A stretch of DNA of 64,000 nt from positions 15,084,217 through 15,148,216 of the forward strand of contig OX123209.2 in the NCBI GenBank assembly GCA_944739405.2. The letters are read 5' to 3'. The stretch comes from Euclidia mi. Lineage: Eukaryota > Arthropoda > Insecta > Lepidoptera > Erebidae. Positions within the stretch are counted from its first letter, which is position 1. Every line of letters starts with the position of its first letter. Both the position numbers and the translations under genes were made by a program. Shown in pieces: positions 21,994 through 34,292 of this stretch. The notes beneath the pieces are model-generated. The model was not told where the DNA came from. It saw nothing but the letters and a program-made list of their open reading frames with translations, and did no database searches.

Positions 21994-22047
21994 TAGTATA
22001 GTATAGTGTAGCGTAGCGTAGCTTAGCGTAGCATAGCATAGCATAGC
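21994..22047. repeat. TAGCR pentamer microsatellite, unit 2
   Basis: More regular than in unit 1 (TAGCG and TAGCA without the TAACG and TAATA variants). Confidence 0.8.
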
Positions 22048-22050
22048 TAA

Positions 22051-22652
22051 TTAGTGCTTTATCTTACACACAGTTTTAGCACCCACCTTGATCTCTTGAA
22101 GAGCAGAACAACAACAAGACGTAATACAATGAGAAGTATGTAACGTAGGTACGGTACCCATAATCACATACCAAAGTACCGTCTCAATAGCGGGCGGTAA
22201 ATCATATCGCTCACTACGTACTATTTTAGTTAGTAGCAAGTGCGGAAATATTGAAGCTCCGATCAAAAGATCAATGCCTGCCGGATTCGCAAACTCCGCG
22301 TCGGCTAGCGGCAATGACTCGAGATGAGTGAGTGATGCTACGTCTACCTTAGCGTTCGGCAATGCGTCCGTGATACGCTCCACGATAAGCGAAGAAATGT
22401 TAAAATTAATATTCCTATCAAAACGCGAATGTATTTTAATATCTACGGAACCCCTGCAATGCTTTTCTGATCCGCCTATCCCTTTGACGGTTGAGTTAGT
22501 ATTTTTAAAGTTATTCCATAATCCGAGGCGTTTGAAGCATTCCGATGTTATTAGATTGGTCTGAGATGCGCTATCTAGCAGACAACGTACCATGTGCGGC
22601 GACCCATTAACATCATATACGATAACTTGCGCTGTCGCTAACAGTACCGTCT
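22051..22652 (-). pseudogene. gag-protease, C-terminal half, split by Harbinger, unit 2
   Basis: Carries the DUF1758-type protease (LLDSASQTNLI, GIDLLIGA). Upstream it reads into the Harbinger terminus rather than gag. Confidence 0.9.
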
Positions 22653-22654
22653 TA

Positions 22655-22697
22655 AGCTTTGGTCTGGTGATCATGACGCACAACGCTGCGGTATGCG
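22655..22697 (+). repeat. Harbinger left TIR, 43 nt
   Basis: Begins AGCTTTGGTCTGGTGATCAT and matches the right end perfectly in inverse for 43 nt, ending GGTATGCG. Confidence 0.95.
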
Positions 22698-22786
22698 CCG
22701 CAACCCAGCGTCACGACGCAGCATTTAGCGTCCCTGCGGAGAGGTGGTCAGTTGATTTTGCCGCAGCTACCAAGGTAGACGTGAAC

Positions 22787-25554
22787 ATGAACAATTTTTT
22801 CTGTAATTTGTGCTTTGCTTGAAGAGGAGGAAGAAGAAGAATTTTTACTGCTTCTGAATAGACAAAGAAAATCTCCGAGGAACATGTTTTTACAACGGAG
22901 GAGTGAAGGTTGTTACGAAACCTTAATAATAAGGCATTTAATTGATTGTGAAGAAAAATTCATGGGTTACTTTCGGGTTTCAAGGGAGATCTATAACAAG
23001 ATTTTAATGGCCATAAAAGATGATATTAGTGACATACAGCCTAGAACCAGAAATCGGAATTTTGCTATTACGGCACAAGAAAAACTATTCCTAGCGTTAA
23101 GGTAAGTTAAATGAATTTATTTCGGTAATTAAATAAAACAATTCATAATCATATTATTTTTATTAATCGAATACAGTAACTCGGTATAATATCAAAGTAT
23201 GTTGAATGATTGTTGTGGGGATGGTGTCTCTCGTTGCGAGTTGTATGCGTGGATTGGATGCTGTGGTGTGTTGAATGATTGCTGTGGGGATGGTGTCTCT
23301 CGTTGCGAGTTGTATGCGTGGATTGGATGTTGTGGTGCGTTGAATGATTGCTGTGGGGATGGTGTCTCTCGTTGCGAGTTGTATGCGTGGATTGGATGCT
23401 GTGGTGTGTTGAATGATTGCTGTGGGGATGGTGTCTCTCGTTGCGAGTTGTATGCGTGGATTGGATGTTGTGGTGTGTTGAATGATTGCTGTGGGGATGG
23501 TGTCTCTCGTTGCGAGTTGTATGCGTGGATTGGATGCTGTGGTGTGTTGAATGATTGCTGTGGGGATGGTGTCTCTCGTTGCGAGTTGTATGCGTGGATT
23601 GGATGCTGTGGTGTGTTGAATGATTGCTGTGGGGATGGTGTCTCTCGTTGCGCCAAGACCAATAATTCCATTTCAGTAACGATGTTACAAACTTGTGCTC
23701 TGATTTGAGCTATTTTGTCCGGAGGAAATTGACAAACTACGTCGGCCATACTCCTAAAGAATATGTGTACTGGAGTATTGCCTTTTTCTGTAATTTGTCT
23801 CAACATGTTTGTTCTTTCTTCTCTATTCTTTCTAAACTCTTCGACAAGGCTGTCTCTTTTTTCTTTTTCACTTGTGATGTACCTTGAGTTTTGTTTTGTG
23901 TTATTGAATGTCCTTCTTGCGATGGTTGTTGTGAAATAGATTCACATGGTGAATACGGCGTTGAACTCGGCATTGAAGAAGTTGGTCCTGAACATATCTC
24001 TACTGGCAAATTGTTATCTTCATCAACCTCAAGAACATTTCCGGGATTTAGATTTGAAATAGACTCCCTTTCTTCAAAGCTGTCATTTATAAATTTAAGT
24101 CTTTCGTCGTCATACTTTGAAACGAAAGAAGCACTTCCGGTTTTCTTCTTATTCTGATTTTTTCTATAATTGTCACGTAAATTACGCCATTTATTCTTAC
24201 ATTCTTCAGCTGAAACAATAACATTGTTAGTTAATATAGAACTACTATATAGTCTGTTTTAGTTCGATGTTCTGTGGAGGTAAACAGGAGTAGTGATTTT
24301 AACCTTTTGGCCGCCCATCTCTACAAAACACGATGCGCCCATCTCTACAGAAAAAGAAGGCTCTAAATGTCGTAAATTTATTGTATTTCCATAGTTACTT
24401 CTAATCAAGTAGTGGCGCTGAGGGCACGAAAATCTCCTACTTCTATAGAAGTGATTGGCGTTCAAAAGGTTAAACGAGATAATCCGAATAAATAAAGTAT
24501 TTTTCTTCATGGAGAAATAAGATTTAGTTAGATGGATTCATAATTGATAATTCACTATTCTGTTTACCTACACGGACCACTGAACTGAAACGGACTACCT
24601 TTGCACCGATGTTTGACCTATTAATTACCTACTTTTTTTTACAGGTATTTGGCGACTGGAGAAAGCTATAGATCTTTAAGTTTTCAATTTCGAATTAGCC
24701 ATAATTGGATATGCAGAATTGTGCCTAAAGTCTTACAAAGTATATGCTTGAGACTTTTAAACGTTGCACTTCCTGAACCCACCGAGGAAGATTTTAAAAG
24801 AATAGCCGAAGAATATTGGTTTTTATGGAATTTTCCTAATTGTATCGGGGCAATAGATGGTAAGCACATACGCATCGTGTGCCCAAGTAACAGCGGGTCC
24901 TTATTTTTTAATTATAAGCAGTTTTTTTCTATTGTTTTACTTGCCGTGGTCGATGCGAATCGAAAATTTATAACAATAGATGTTGGTTCTTATGGCAAAG
25001 AAGGTGACGCAGGCATATTTATGAAATCTGATGTATTTAAGAAAATTCAAAATGGGCAGCTAAAGTTTGCCCCGCCAACAAAGTTGCCGGAAGCTGACAT
25101 AGAAATGCCTTATGTTTTCGTAGGTGATGATGCATTTAGTCTCACCAACTATATGATGAAACCATACTCAAAAAATCATGCGTCTCAAGATAGGTCAAAA
25201 CGAATTTTCAACTACCGCCTTAGTAGAGCAAGAAGAACATCTGAAAATGCTTTTGGCATATTATGTCAACGATTTCGAATATTTTTTTCACCTATTGCAG
25301 TAAACCCTCGTGTCGTAGACAAGTTGGTTATGTCAGCTTGTATCATCCATAATATGATGAGTTCTTTGATCATACACGATTCAGACAGAAATACTCTTGA
25401 AATGCCTTCTGAAAATGTAATTCCTATGGCGCGTATACCGGGAAGAGGTTATAATATAAATGGTTCGGTGACACGTGACTTATTCAAGCAGTATTTCAAC
25501 AGTGATCGTGGTAGTGTACCTTGGCAAGACAGTGAAGTAGATAGGACAAGTTAA
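22787..25554 (+). pseudogene. Harbinger transposase (HARBI1-like), frameshifted, unit 2
   Basis: Two exons, 22787-23101 and 24645-25554, joined at AAG/GTAAGT and TTTTTACAG so that FLALR continues as YLATGESYRSLS. The DDE nuclease fold shows GAIDGKHIRI (first Asp), VGDDAFSLTNYMMKPY (second Asp) and RRTSENAFGIL (Glu). It would cut at the TIRs together with its MADF partner. A sixth T at about 22800 (five in unit 3) shifts the frame after four codons, giving an early stop. Exon 2 alone is fully open for 301 codons. Confidence 0.9.
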
Positions 25555-25916
25555 GTGAGTAGGTAATTCAAAACTTATTGCTTATTTTCTATAACACTAA
25601 ATAAACACCACCAAGTTAAATTGTTCATTCAATTTAAATTAAATTGTTCATCAAGTTTCCAACCTCAGAATCATCAAAATGTTTCATGTGTCACTAGTAA
25701 TGTTTGCCACTTTTTATGTAAACTTAGGTACCTACCGCTGTCGAATAAACAATTAAAAATATATACAAACAACTCACGTGTTTTATTCAACTTCTCAGCT
25801 ATCTCCCTCCAGCAATTTTCTTTAACTATCAAACTTTTATGTTTTTTGTCTTTATTTTTATATAAAGAAGGATAGTTGCGAACTAATTCTATTAAATTGT
25901 CTTCGAAAAATTCCAT
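23192..25916 (-). CDS. Harbinger MADF-domain protein (two exons), unit 2
   Basis: Exon 1 (25916-25778) starts MEFFEDNLIELVRNYPSLYK, the first half of a MADF domain. Its GTGAGT donor pairs in phase with a TATTGTTTCAG acceptor so that exon 2 (24209-23192) continues EECKNKWRNLRDNYRK, the second half. A Ser/Pro/Gln linker follows, then a BESS-like part (HIFFRSMADVVCQFPPDKI and IVTEMELL). The C-terminus is a 23-residue repeat, QRETPSPQQSFN and so on. These partners bind TIRs and carry the transposase to the nucleus in other Harbingers. Linker and BESS part are in different frames, off by one base at an A-run near 23860, in all copies, so the protein may be broken or need a -1 shift. Confidence 0.8.
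23199..23655. repeat. 69-bp minisatellite, about 6.5 copies, unit 2
   Basis: Unit starts GTTGAATGATTGCTGTGGGG and recurs every 69 bp (23 codons) with very few changes; it encodes the C-terminal repeats of the MADF protein on the minus strand. The opposite strand is also open. Confidence 0.95.
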
Positions 25917-26106
25917 ATTGACTCAGTGACGCACACCCGTGACGCGCACCGCACACCGCAGCGTTGAACCGAGAATGACGCCGCGCTGTGCGGCAGTACA
26001 CCTCCCCACTTCACCGCGCTTGCCCCTCGCCGCTGACGCATACTGCGACGGAACAAGAGAACATTCTCGACGTTTTTCATATGATTGAGTGTCCGGCAAC
26101 GCATAC

Positions 26107-26149
26107 CGCATACCGCAGCGTTGTGCGTCATGATCACCAGACCAAAGCT
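26107..26149 (-). repeat. Harbinger right TIR, 43 nt
   Basis: Exact inverse of 22655-22697. The GCATACCGC block is repeated just inside. Confidence 0.95.
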
Positions 26150-26152
26150 TTA

Positions 26153-27579
26153 GACGCCGTACACTGCGTTTTGGCCCTGCGCGGATCATTATAGATGCGC
26201 GAGTGCCGTCCTCGCGTGCGCGTCGCCCGCGCAATGGATGTCATACACAACGATACTTCGCCCTCAGACGCGGAAGGCGCAGCTACCGTGGTCTGCACCT
26301 GCGGCGCAAGTGTGTCAAGGTTAGCGGCTTGGCTTGACAACGGGTTATCTTTATCAAAATGTAACAGTGTATGATGTTTTTGATTACATGAGCGACATCT
26401 CGTTCTACTAGAACAATTACTCGTTTTATGTTTTATGCTTAAGCAGTTAACGCAAGCTTTGTTATCTTTTACGCATTTAAAACGAGCGGTTGCATGCAAA
26501 TTATCGAAGGCGGGACACTTGTATAAGTGGCCGTGCACTATATTACTGCACAGACACTTCTGTAAATTATTATTATTAGATTCCGAATATGTAACGTAAG
26601 ATTGTGGATTAGGGACCGAGTTATTACCACTATTTCGCGATTTATTCAACCTTTGTTTGTTGCTGTTAGTGTTAGACGGGCCAGGTGAACCAGACTGCGT
26701 ATTATGAAATATTCGACACTGATCTTTTATGAACGAAATAAAACTATCTAGTGTAGGTATTTTATTATTGCGTTCCGTCATCTCGAATGCGCGAATTGTA
26801 TCAGTGTCAAACTTTTTTAAAGCGAGTTGAAGCAACATAAAGTCGGAAAGATCTTCTAATTTTAAATTCCTAAGAGAATTAACCGCGGTTACGAAGTTAT
26901 CAATAAACAGCTGGAAATTCGAGACAGACGCGTTGCCGGACAGTTTGAGATTTAAAGCTTGGACAAAGTACGTAGACGCTAGGACGCGCGTGTCCTGATA
27001 TCTGTCAAGTAGTGACTGAAATATGACCTGATAATTCTCAGCACTGGGTGTGACACCTGCAAATACGGACTGGGCTTTCGGTGACAGTTTACCTATTAAA
27101 TAGTACAACCTGTCAGCATCTGTCAGAGAACCATTATCGTGCACTGTAGACTTAAAACTCGCATAGAATAACGGCCAATTTCGTATATCTCCGTCAAACG
27201 ACATAATCTCGATTGGCGGTAATCTCGGTTTGCGGGCAACGGGCTCTGCCGAACATTTACCCTCCAATTGCGATTGTATACGCTTAATAATACAATAAAG
27301 ATCTTCGAATGAGGTATACGCCTGATAGTTCGGTTTTTCATCAGGATTGATAGAAAGTAATCTTGCGTTATAATCGTCTAACAACTTATGAAAATCTGTT
27401 CGAATACTATCTACTGTTATACAATAACTGAGAAATGCTTCGCTATTACTGTCAGACATAGATGCGGTTTTTGATCGTTCATAGATGTTTTGAATGCGCT
27501 CAAATAAAATATTGCGTTTCGCTTCCAAGATTGTCATCTCTTTGTCTTCCGACACGCGTGACTTCTTTTGTTGTGACAT
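26153..27579 (-). pseudogene. gag, N-terminal half, split by Harbinger, unit 2
   Basis: MSQQKKSRV start, DUF1759-type core and zinc-knuckle region as in unit 1; the frame runs a few codons into Harbinger before stopping. Confidence 0.9.
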
Positions 27580-27913
27580 GCTTACGTAAGTATAAGCTAA
27601 TGAGAACGAAACAAAATAAGAATATCTAATGTATCTATTATTTTACCTAAGTAGGCTAAGTAGGCAACACTTTAGAGCTGAGGAACTAAAAGTTGCTTGA
27701 AATATGAGATTTATAAGACAACTATGATAGTTCCAGAATTAATAATTTAATAAGTAGGTAGCTACATAAAAGTTTACCTACTGATGCGGGCGGAAATAAC
27801 CATGTGACGGTTATGTGAATATATTAGGAGTATAGCTAGGTGCTATAACTGCCTAGGTATAGCGATATAACGTATAAAACGTAAATGAATCCGACTCGTA
27901 TGGATAAAAGAAA

Positions 27914-28524
27914 TGGTTCGGCGATACACCGAAACCGTAGGTAGGTTCTAGGCGACTTGGGAGGGAAATGGACTGTATACAGAGGATAGCGGTTCTTCGC
28001 CGCCTAGGAGATGGTTACGGGAGAGGTGATTGAGTGGGTATAGGATATTTCAAGGACGGAGGGCACTTACCTTATACAACCTTCTTCGTCTTCAAGTTTA
28101 TATAAGCCCAGGTGACTGAGCATGCTCTTCCTCTGCTCATCAGTATTAAGAGGGCCGTTAATAGCGGCATTGACAAACTTCTCAGCTGACTCTAGAGTCT
28201 TGGTCATTGGTTCATTCACCACATTCTTCCTTGCGCTGGGCATTTGCAGTGTGACTGACTGCTCTATGTTAAAGAAATAACAGAATCGTTTTAGATCCAT
28301 AAATAAACAACGTGCTTTTTGAAAGTATTCGGCGTTCTCAGCGAGCGGAATGTTCTGGACTGTCACTCGCGTCGACGATCGCGGCGACGAATCGGGCGAA
28401 AGGCAGTGCCTCTTCCAGGGAGTGGGAGAGAGGGAGACGGAAATATGGTATCGCTCACACTTGTACGTGGAACGATTGATGTTGATGCGATTAGTTATAG
28501 ATAGGAAGGTAGATGGCGCTACCA
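27914..28524 (-). repeat. BEL/Pao 5' LTR, chimeric, unit 2
   Basis: Same replaced middle (28090-28330) as unit 1, so the exchange predates the array. Confidence 0.85.
28071..28263 (-). other. Exon-like segment in 5' LTR, unit 2
   Basis: Identical in coding content to 9741-9933, borders included. Confidence 0.5.
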
Positions 28525-28548
28525 AGTATAAAATCGGCTTAAAAATAC

Positions 28549-28621
28549 CTACAGCAGCGCCTTCGTCCACAAACTCCAGCATCTCTCCCACTTCAATAGA
28601 ATTGGAAGTGGGACACCATCT
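28549..28621 (-). other. Exon-like segment 2, unit 2
   Basis: Counterpart of 10219-10291. Confidence 0.4.
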
Positions 28622-28691
28622 CTGTAAACAATATATAAAATATTAATAATTGTTCTTGTATATAAATAAAACAATAAATAGATATAGATAT

Positions 28692-29096
28692 ACAAGGTTA
28701 TTTGTAAAAAACCGTTAACCTCTTATATTATTGGGTGGCTATATTCATCATTATGAACAACATTTGTTCTGGAATTTTGCGAAATCGCGAAAAAATATCA
28801 GCTGTTTCATACAAAGTTGAACTTTGACCCCGACAAAATATAAGGAACAGCTGATATTTTGTCGGGGCAAAGTTCAACTTTGTATGAAACAGCTGATAAT
28901 TATGAACAACATTTGTTCTGGAACTTTTGCGAAATCGCGAAAAAAATATCAGCTGTTTCATATAAAGTTGAACTTTGACCCCGACAAAATATAAGGAACA
29001 GCTGATATTTTTTCACGATTTCGCAAAAGTTCCAGAACATAATGATGAATATAATCAACCCCTAAGAGGTTAACGGTGTTTAACGAATAACCCTGT
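28692..29096. mobile_element. 405-bp foldback MITE, unit 2
   Basis: Same length and arms as 10362-10766. Confidence 0.8.
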
Positions 29097-29191
29097 ATAT
29101 ATTATATATCCTTTTTGTTCGTTTTCATACTGACCCGAAGTTGGCCTGAGCCACTTCTCTCTAAAACCACCTGGTCTCCCAATATATTGAG

Positions 29192-29302
29192 AGACCCTTG
29201 GGGGTGGCTTCAACAGCCATGGCCATGAGCAACCTCGACCCGGTTTCGGCCTCCTCCGCGAATTCGTAGAAACCAGATTGAGGCATTCCAGAACCAGCCA
29301 TT
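29192..29302 (-). other. Exon-like segment 1, unit 2
   Basis: Counterpart of 10862-10972. The sequence after ATPKG is CAATATATTG here (shared with unit 3), making a GGTCTCC...GAGAGACC near-palindrome. Confidence 0.4.
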
Positions 29303-29862
29303 CTGTAAACAGTTTTAGATATAGATTATGGCTTGTAAAACCAATAATAATTATAGCATTGTGATATATAATTATAAACATAACTACCGAAAAATAATAT
29401 ATATATATAAAAATTTACATATGACATGACAACAAATAACTCAAAAATCAAATTGAAGAAAAAAATATATTCACAGCCTGTATCACGATAACACAATATG
29501 GCCGCCGCCGTGTACATGTACACGACCGACCGGCCATTGAAATTGCGTATGTGTGTGTGACGCTCGAGATATACATGGAAAAATTTACATTTATAAAAAT
29601 ATCTCGATATTGTTGCTTATGACTTGTAATACATTTAGAAATTAGATAAGTTTGCATTCAAAATGATATAAAAACCTCGAATACGTGTAAAGATATTTTG
29701 AAAGAAAATTGATGAAACAAAATACGATAACTATCGGCCAAAGTGACGCCAAACTTTCGGAGACGAAATTATTACCTATTCTTATGTACTTTGAATATCT
29801 CTTTATCTAAACATGTTATAAACTGAATAAATATCAATATAAAATAGTATTCACTTACCTTG
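29303..29862. other. AT-rich spacer, no gene seen
   Basis: Counterpart of 10973-11532. Confidence 0.5.
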
Positions 29863-30277
29863 TTAGCGGAAATTTGTTGAATAAACCTTTTTTAATTTGG
29901 AGCAAAACGCACGACACGCGTACCTTCGGTGCAAATTTTCAAAGTGATGTATTGGCGAGATTTTAGGACTAACAAGATGGCGAACCTTTTGCTTTGGTTC
30001 ATTCGTTAGGTTAATAGAACACACATTTATCAATCCACACAAAAATATATTTTGTTCATCTGTAGATTTCATGTTATTAAATCTTTTTAATAATTCAGAA
30101 CGTTTAGTGGCTGAAATTCTATCAAAACACTTAAGTCTTTTACACCTACAGTTCTCTCCTGTCTCGTGCGTAGAAACTCTCATTTTTTTCATTACATCAC
30201 GTATTCTTCCCGTCTTCTTTCGTTTTTTTTGTAGATTTCACTAAATTATGGTTACTGTTTTCATCGCTTCCATTCAT
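29863..30277 (-). pseudogene. DUF7869-associated N-terminal ORF, frameshifted, unit 2
   Basis: An eighth T in the T-run near 30225 shifts the frame between the basic N-terminus and the CRCKRLKCF motif; the remaining open piece is 30192-29863. Confidence 0.5.
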
Positions 30278-30560
30278 TTTATATCACAAATCCACCGAAA
30301 CACACTTTACAAACAAATAAAACAACCCACGCAATCACATCATAACCTCAAAATTGACAAATGACTGACATTGACAGTTGGACATTCCTTGTTTCGTTCC
30401 GTTACACTAAGGACCTTCCCAGTTTTGCACCTGTACACGATTAAGAAAAACTAGCGATATGAGGGACAGTTGTTGTTTTTACGCTTTTTACTAGACGATA
30501 CCGAAAAGTACGCGCCATAAGCTAAGTGTTGCCATACCTAACATTTATTTGAATATTATG

Positions 30561-31941
30561 TGACATTTCTTGTTTTGCCCCTGTACCCTTCATTATTTGC
30601 AAGCGCTGTATTCAGTAATAGCTCCATCGCCAATCACTTGGGCCTTTTCGTTGTCTTCCGAAGAGGGGTCGCGTAAGAGAACATTTGGTCTGACAGATCA
30701 GCTGTTGATTTCGCATGATTATAATCTAGCACAATCTTCGGTTTTATTTTTCTTTTCCTTTTTAAGTTATTCTTCTGAAACGTACGGAGTGCTTAGTAGA
30801 CAGCAGCAGTACATTCCGCTAGTCCTTCTACGTCATAATTGTTTTTCCGTCGTCATTTTCTTGAGCTGAGAATTCTCCTGTCTTCAGTTTGGTTTAGACA
30901 ACTGTTTGAAGTAAACCTCGTCTGTTTTTTCTAAGTGTGCCTATGAGGTGCGTTTGTCCTGCTAATAGTTTTCGTGCCAGATCCAAACTGGTATACCAAT
31001 TATCTATGGAAACCGTATGTCCTTTATTTAGATAATCGTCACATAAGGCAAGGTCAACATTAGTCGGTGTAGTATTCACATTATCATAGTTTTTGCCAGC
31101 ATAAACTTGCACTTTTACAATGTATCCTGGTTTTGAGTACAGCTTGAAAAGTTTTATTCCATATTTGTGTCGCTTATTTTTATTGTATTGCCTAAAAATA
31201 ACGCGGCCACGAAATGGGATTAGACTTTCGTCAACACACATTTCTTGATTAGGTGTATCATGACATTTAAAATTAGCGTTCAGCATGTCTAATAAATGTC
31301 TAACTTTAAACAATCGGTTGTCCTTATTGTGATTTATTTCGTTATTGGCAAAGTGCAACATACTTAATATGAGTTCAAATCGATTTCGGCTCATAATGGA
31401 CTTAACAAATTGTTGTTCAAAACATTTGTTAGTGCTCCAGTACAAAGATAGTTGGGGTAGTTTCACTATCCCCATCCAAATCAAAACGCCAAAGAAGCGT
31501 TTAATTTCCTGGCAATCTGTGGGCATCCATTTCTGCATTCGTTATGATTTTGTTGCACTTTTGTTCAAGGTTTGTAAAGCAAAGCGATTTGTTTCTTCGG
31601 CTATGTACTTGAATATACTATCAGATACTTACAATGAATAAAATTCTGCTGGTTTAGCTGAACTCATGCTGGATCGCAATGAAAATGTCTTAAGCCCAGA
31701 ACATTCAGTATATGGAATAATGCTTGGTTGCTTACCCAACGGATGGAACCATACTTCTGTATTTCGTGAGGTCGGTAATATGGGAATCTGATCATTTTGA
31801 CTGTCAGATAAAATCTGCCATCGATGAAGATTTATGGTCCGTGTGATTGATACTGTATCATCGAGATCAACGTCAAATTCTTGTGGAGTATCACTATTCG
31901 ATAATGTATTACATTCTTGATTATACTCTGATAAATCTAAT
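30561..31941 (-). pseudogene. piggyBac transposase B, decayed, unit 2
   Basis: Open core 31538-30894 matches unit 1 in every motif, both catalytic Asp included; the same stops close it on each side. Confidence 0.85.
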
Positions 31942-31947
31942 TTGCTT

Positions 31948-32163
31948 TTTTCGTGCGTCGTTTCTTGTGTTCCTGTGTTTGTGCGTTGTCAGCCACGGGC
32001 TCTGTAAACCACTGATGCACCCGTTGGATCTGGAGCGCTAACTTTGGCCTCTTCAGGTCTTGATTAACAACGGCGTTGCAGCATTTTTGCGCTAACCTGC
32101 TGAACGCACCGATGTACTTTTTGTGCGTGGTTTCTTGTGCTCCTGTGTTTGTGCGTTGTCAGC
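31948..32163. repeat. 46-bp direct repeats, unit 2
   Basis: Copies at 31948-31993 and 32118-32163, each with one extra private change against unit 1. Confidence 0.75.
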
Positions 32164-32331
32164 ATAGAGTAAGATTATATATATTAACCGAATAGAGTGC
32201 CCTCTGGCAAAATTTTCGGGGACCCAGTCGAAGCTAACGCTATCTATAACACCGCTCTTGTACTAATCCTTTATGTATATACGTATAGCTATAAGCAGTA
32301 TAGTATGAAAATGTTATTATTTCAGACTAAA

Positions 32332-32437
32332 CATGTTAAACTGCTAAGTCCAAATTTTTGTATGATATTGATGATATTTTCTGCCTATCTCCTCGTCAAA
32401 ATCTTTACCAAAATAGTGGACTTAGCAGTTTAACATG
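32332..32437. repeat. 106-nt hairpin, unit 2
   Basis: Both 21-bp arms unchanged; one loop base differs from units 1 and 3. Confidence 0.8.
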
Positions 32438-32460
32438 CTTAGCCGGCAATATATATTATC

Positions 32461-33747
32461 TCATATGAATAAAACACAGGTATTCAAACGAAACAATTTA
32501 TTTATTAATTTTTTGTGTCGATTTTTATTAAAATAGTTATGTGCGAAGACTTTCATCTCATCATCACCTTCATATGTTAGTTTACCACTTAATATTCTAT
32601 TTATTGATCTGCACCAGCTATAAACAATTATATTAATTACACAGTCCTCAAAATACTCTGTTAATTTTTCTTTATGTTTTACACAATCAAAAGGATATGT
32701 TACAAATATATCACAAAACATTTTTATTGTTTTCCTTAAATTTTCTTTTGGCACATCTCTCTTTAAATGTGATGTAGTTATGTTTTGCACTTCCTGGAAA
32801 CTTTTATCCAGTTGATAAGTGGGATAACACAACCACTTTTTTGATCTTTCATATTCTTTTACCCGTATGTATGTCTTTTGTTGATCAGCTTTATTGCCAA
32901 TCAAGGCACTTCTGCAGGTTTTACAATTTTTTACAACATTTTTCATACATTTGGTAAGGACCCAGCCACATACATATGTCCTTTGCCCAGCATCCTGACT
33001 TTCATTAAAGTCTTCAGAAAAATTGTCTTTTAATTGTATTGTTTCTGGTTCTTTGGATGTGGGCGCATTATATTTTTCTTTATGAAAAAATCTAACGTTT
33101 GCTAACAATCGTTATTATCAGCTTCGCAATTTGCATGGATCGAGTGAGGCGAATTATAATTATTTAATAATAAGGCCTTAAAAGTGCCTTCAAAGGCTAC
33201 ACAACTTGGTGCTACATTTCTCGCTCCGAAACTCCTAACATTACCAAAAAAGTTTTCGACTGGATCCTGATTGAAGATTCTCGTTAACATACAGTCAAAA
33301 GAATATTTTTGGGATAAAATTTTCCAGAGAGCTTGCATTCCTTCGATTGTTTTTACAATTTTTTTTACTGATGGTACAGTTTCAATTATAGTGTTTTTTT
33401 CAGTAACAAACTTAATACTTTTACGATTTTAAGGCTTTTTGCCAAAGTTGATGATGGGGTGAAAATCTTTTAACAGGCCCTTTGTGCACTTTTCCATTTG
33501 GTACATGAAAAGTGTTACCATTTAGGCTGTTAAATAGTTTGTCAATTATCAAAACAATTGGAATTAAATCCCTGCATTCCTGTGGTAAATTTCCTCTGGC
33601 TGTTAAATGCTCAGTGGCTACAGCCACACTGTGGCTGAACAGTTGCGTTGCGGCCTTCACGCGCATCTTCTTTATTTTTTCAGGATTAACATGCTCTTCC
33701 GTTAATTTCTCTGATAATCTCACCCTTATCCACTTCAATAACTTCAA
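32461..33747 (-). pseudogene. P-element-like C-terminal remnant, unit 2
   Basis: Besides the one-base lesion common to all units, a private small change near 33418 (AATACTTTTACG for AATAGAGTTTAACG) breaks the first frame into 33747-33421 and 33338-33102. Confidence 0.85.
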
Positions 33748-34292
33748 AGGGTTTGGGCCTTTGGCGACTTAATTTGAGCAAATCATACCACTGGTATGGA
33801 ACTTCCATATGGGTTTTTAAATTTATGAGCCCCATGTTCTTATCACACTCTAAGTATGAATGTCCTCTGATTAGGTAAGTAATTTTAATTGAATCCAAAA
33901 TTCTCATAACATGGACAACAAAGTGAATAAACCTTACCACAGTGTAGTTTTTATTCTGTCCACCTGCTGAGTCACAAAATATTTCTAAATTCTTGACACG
34001 TGGATCCAAATAGTTTGTTAAATAATGAAATAAAAATGAAATAAAAATGAAACTACTTCGTCGGAACCCTTACGCCCACAAGTCTCAGGGTAAGTGTAAA
34101 AGTAGGAGCTAGCATCACTCAGCATATGCAAGTTAAATGAGTAAATGGACAACTGTCGTTTATAATACACATCATTAGTAGTTATATTAGGCAAGCTAAT
34201 ATTTTTCTGGTAGTCCATAGTAGGGATGAAACGATACCATTGAGGTATCGATACTTTTACTCGATTCTGTATCGGTCGTTAAGCATCGATAC

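Larger units (their letters stand above)
22655..26149 (+). mobile_element. PIF/Harbinger DNA transposon, 3495 bp, unit 2
   Basis: Flanked by TTA at 22652-22654 and 26150-26152, the target duplication usual for this superfamily; the empty site with one TTA is at 7846-7848. It carries the two genes expected of an autonomous Harbinger: a DDE transposase (plus) and a MADF/Myb-like DNA-binding partner (minus). This copy's transposase has a one-base frameshift near its start. Confidence 0.95.
20159..28524 (-). mobile_element. BEL/Pao retrotransposon with Harbinger inside, unit 2
   Basis: Same defective element as unit 1, made longer by the 3495-bp Harbinger insertion in gag. Left LTR has a 7-bp difference (GTTTCGTGATGCAG) shared with unit 4. 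Confidence 0.9.
15485..33814. repeat. Tandem composite unit, copy 2 (18,330 bp)
   Basis: Collinear with copy 1, with Harbinger added inside gag. It has 42-bp and 47-bp deletions that copy 4 shares and copies 1 and 3 do not. Its P-element ORF and its second DUF7869-like ORF each carry private indels. Confidence 0.95.

Noticed and set aside
23199..23655. CRISPR-like array
   Set aside because: Units are contiguous 69-bp repeats without unique spacers, inside a eukaryotic transposon.
23199..23708. Plus-strand 169-codon Cys-rich ORF as a gene
   Set aside because: It is the reverse of the MADF protein repeats; a 69-bp repeat lacking stops in one unit is open throughout.
26153..26234. 103-codon minus ORF (26234-25923) as a Harbinger gene
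   Set aside because: It runs across the Harbinger TIR and gag junction in a third frame and has no motif.
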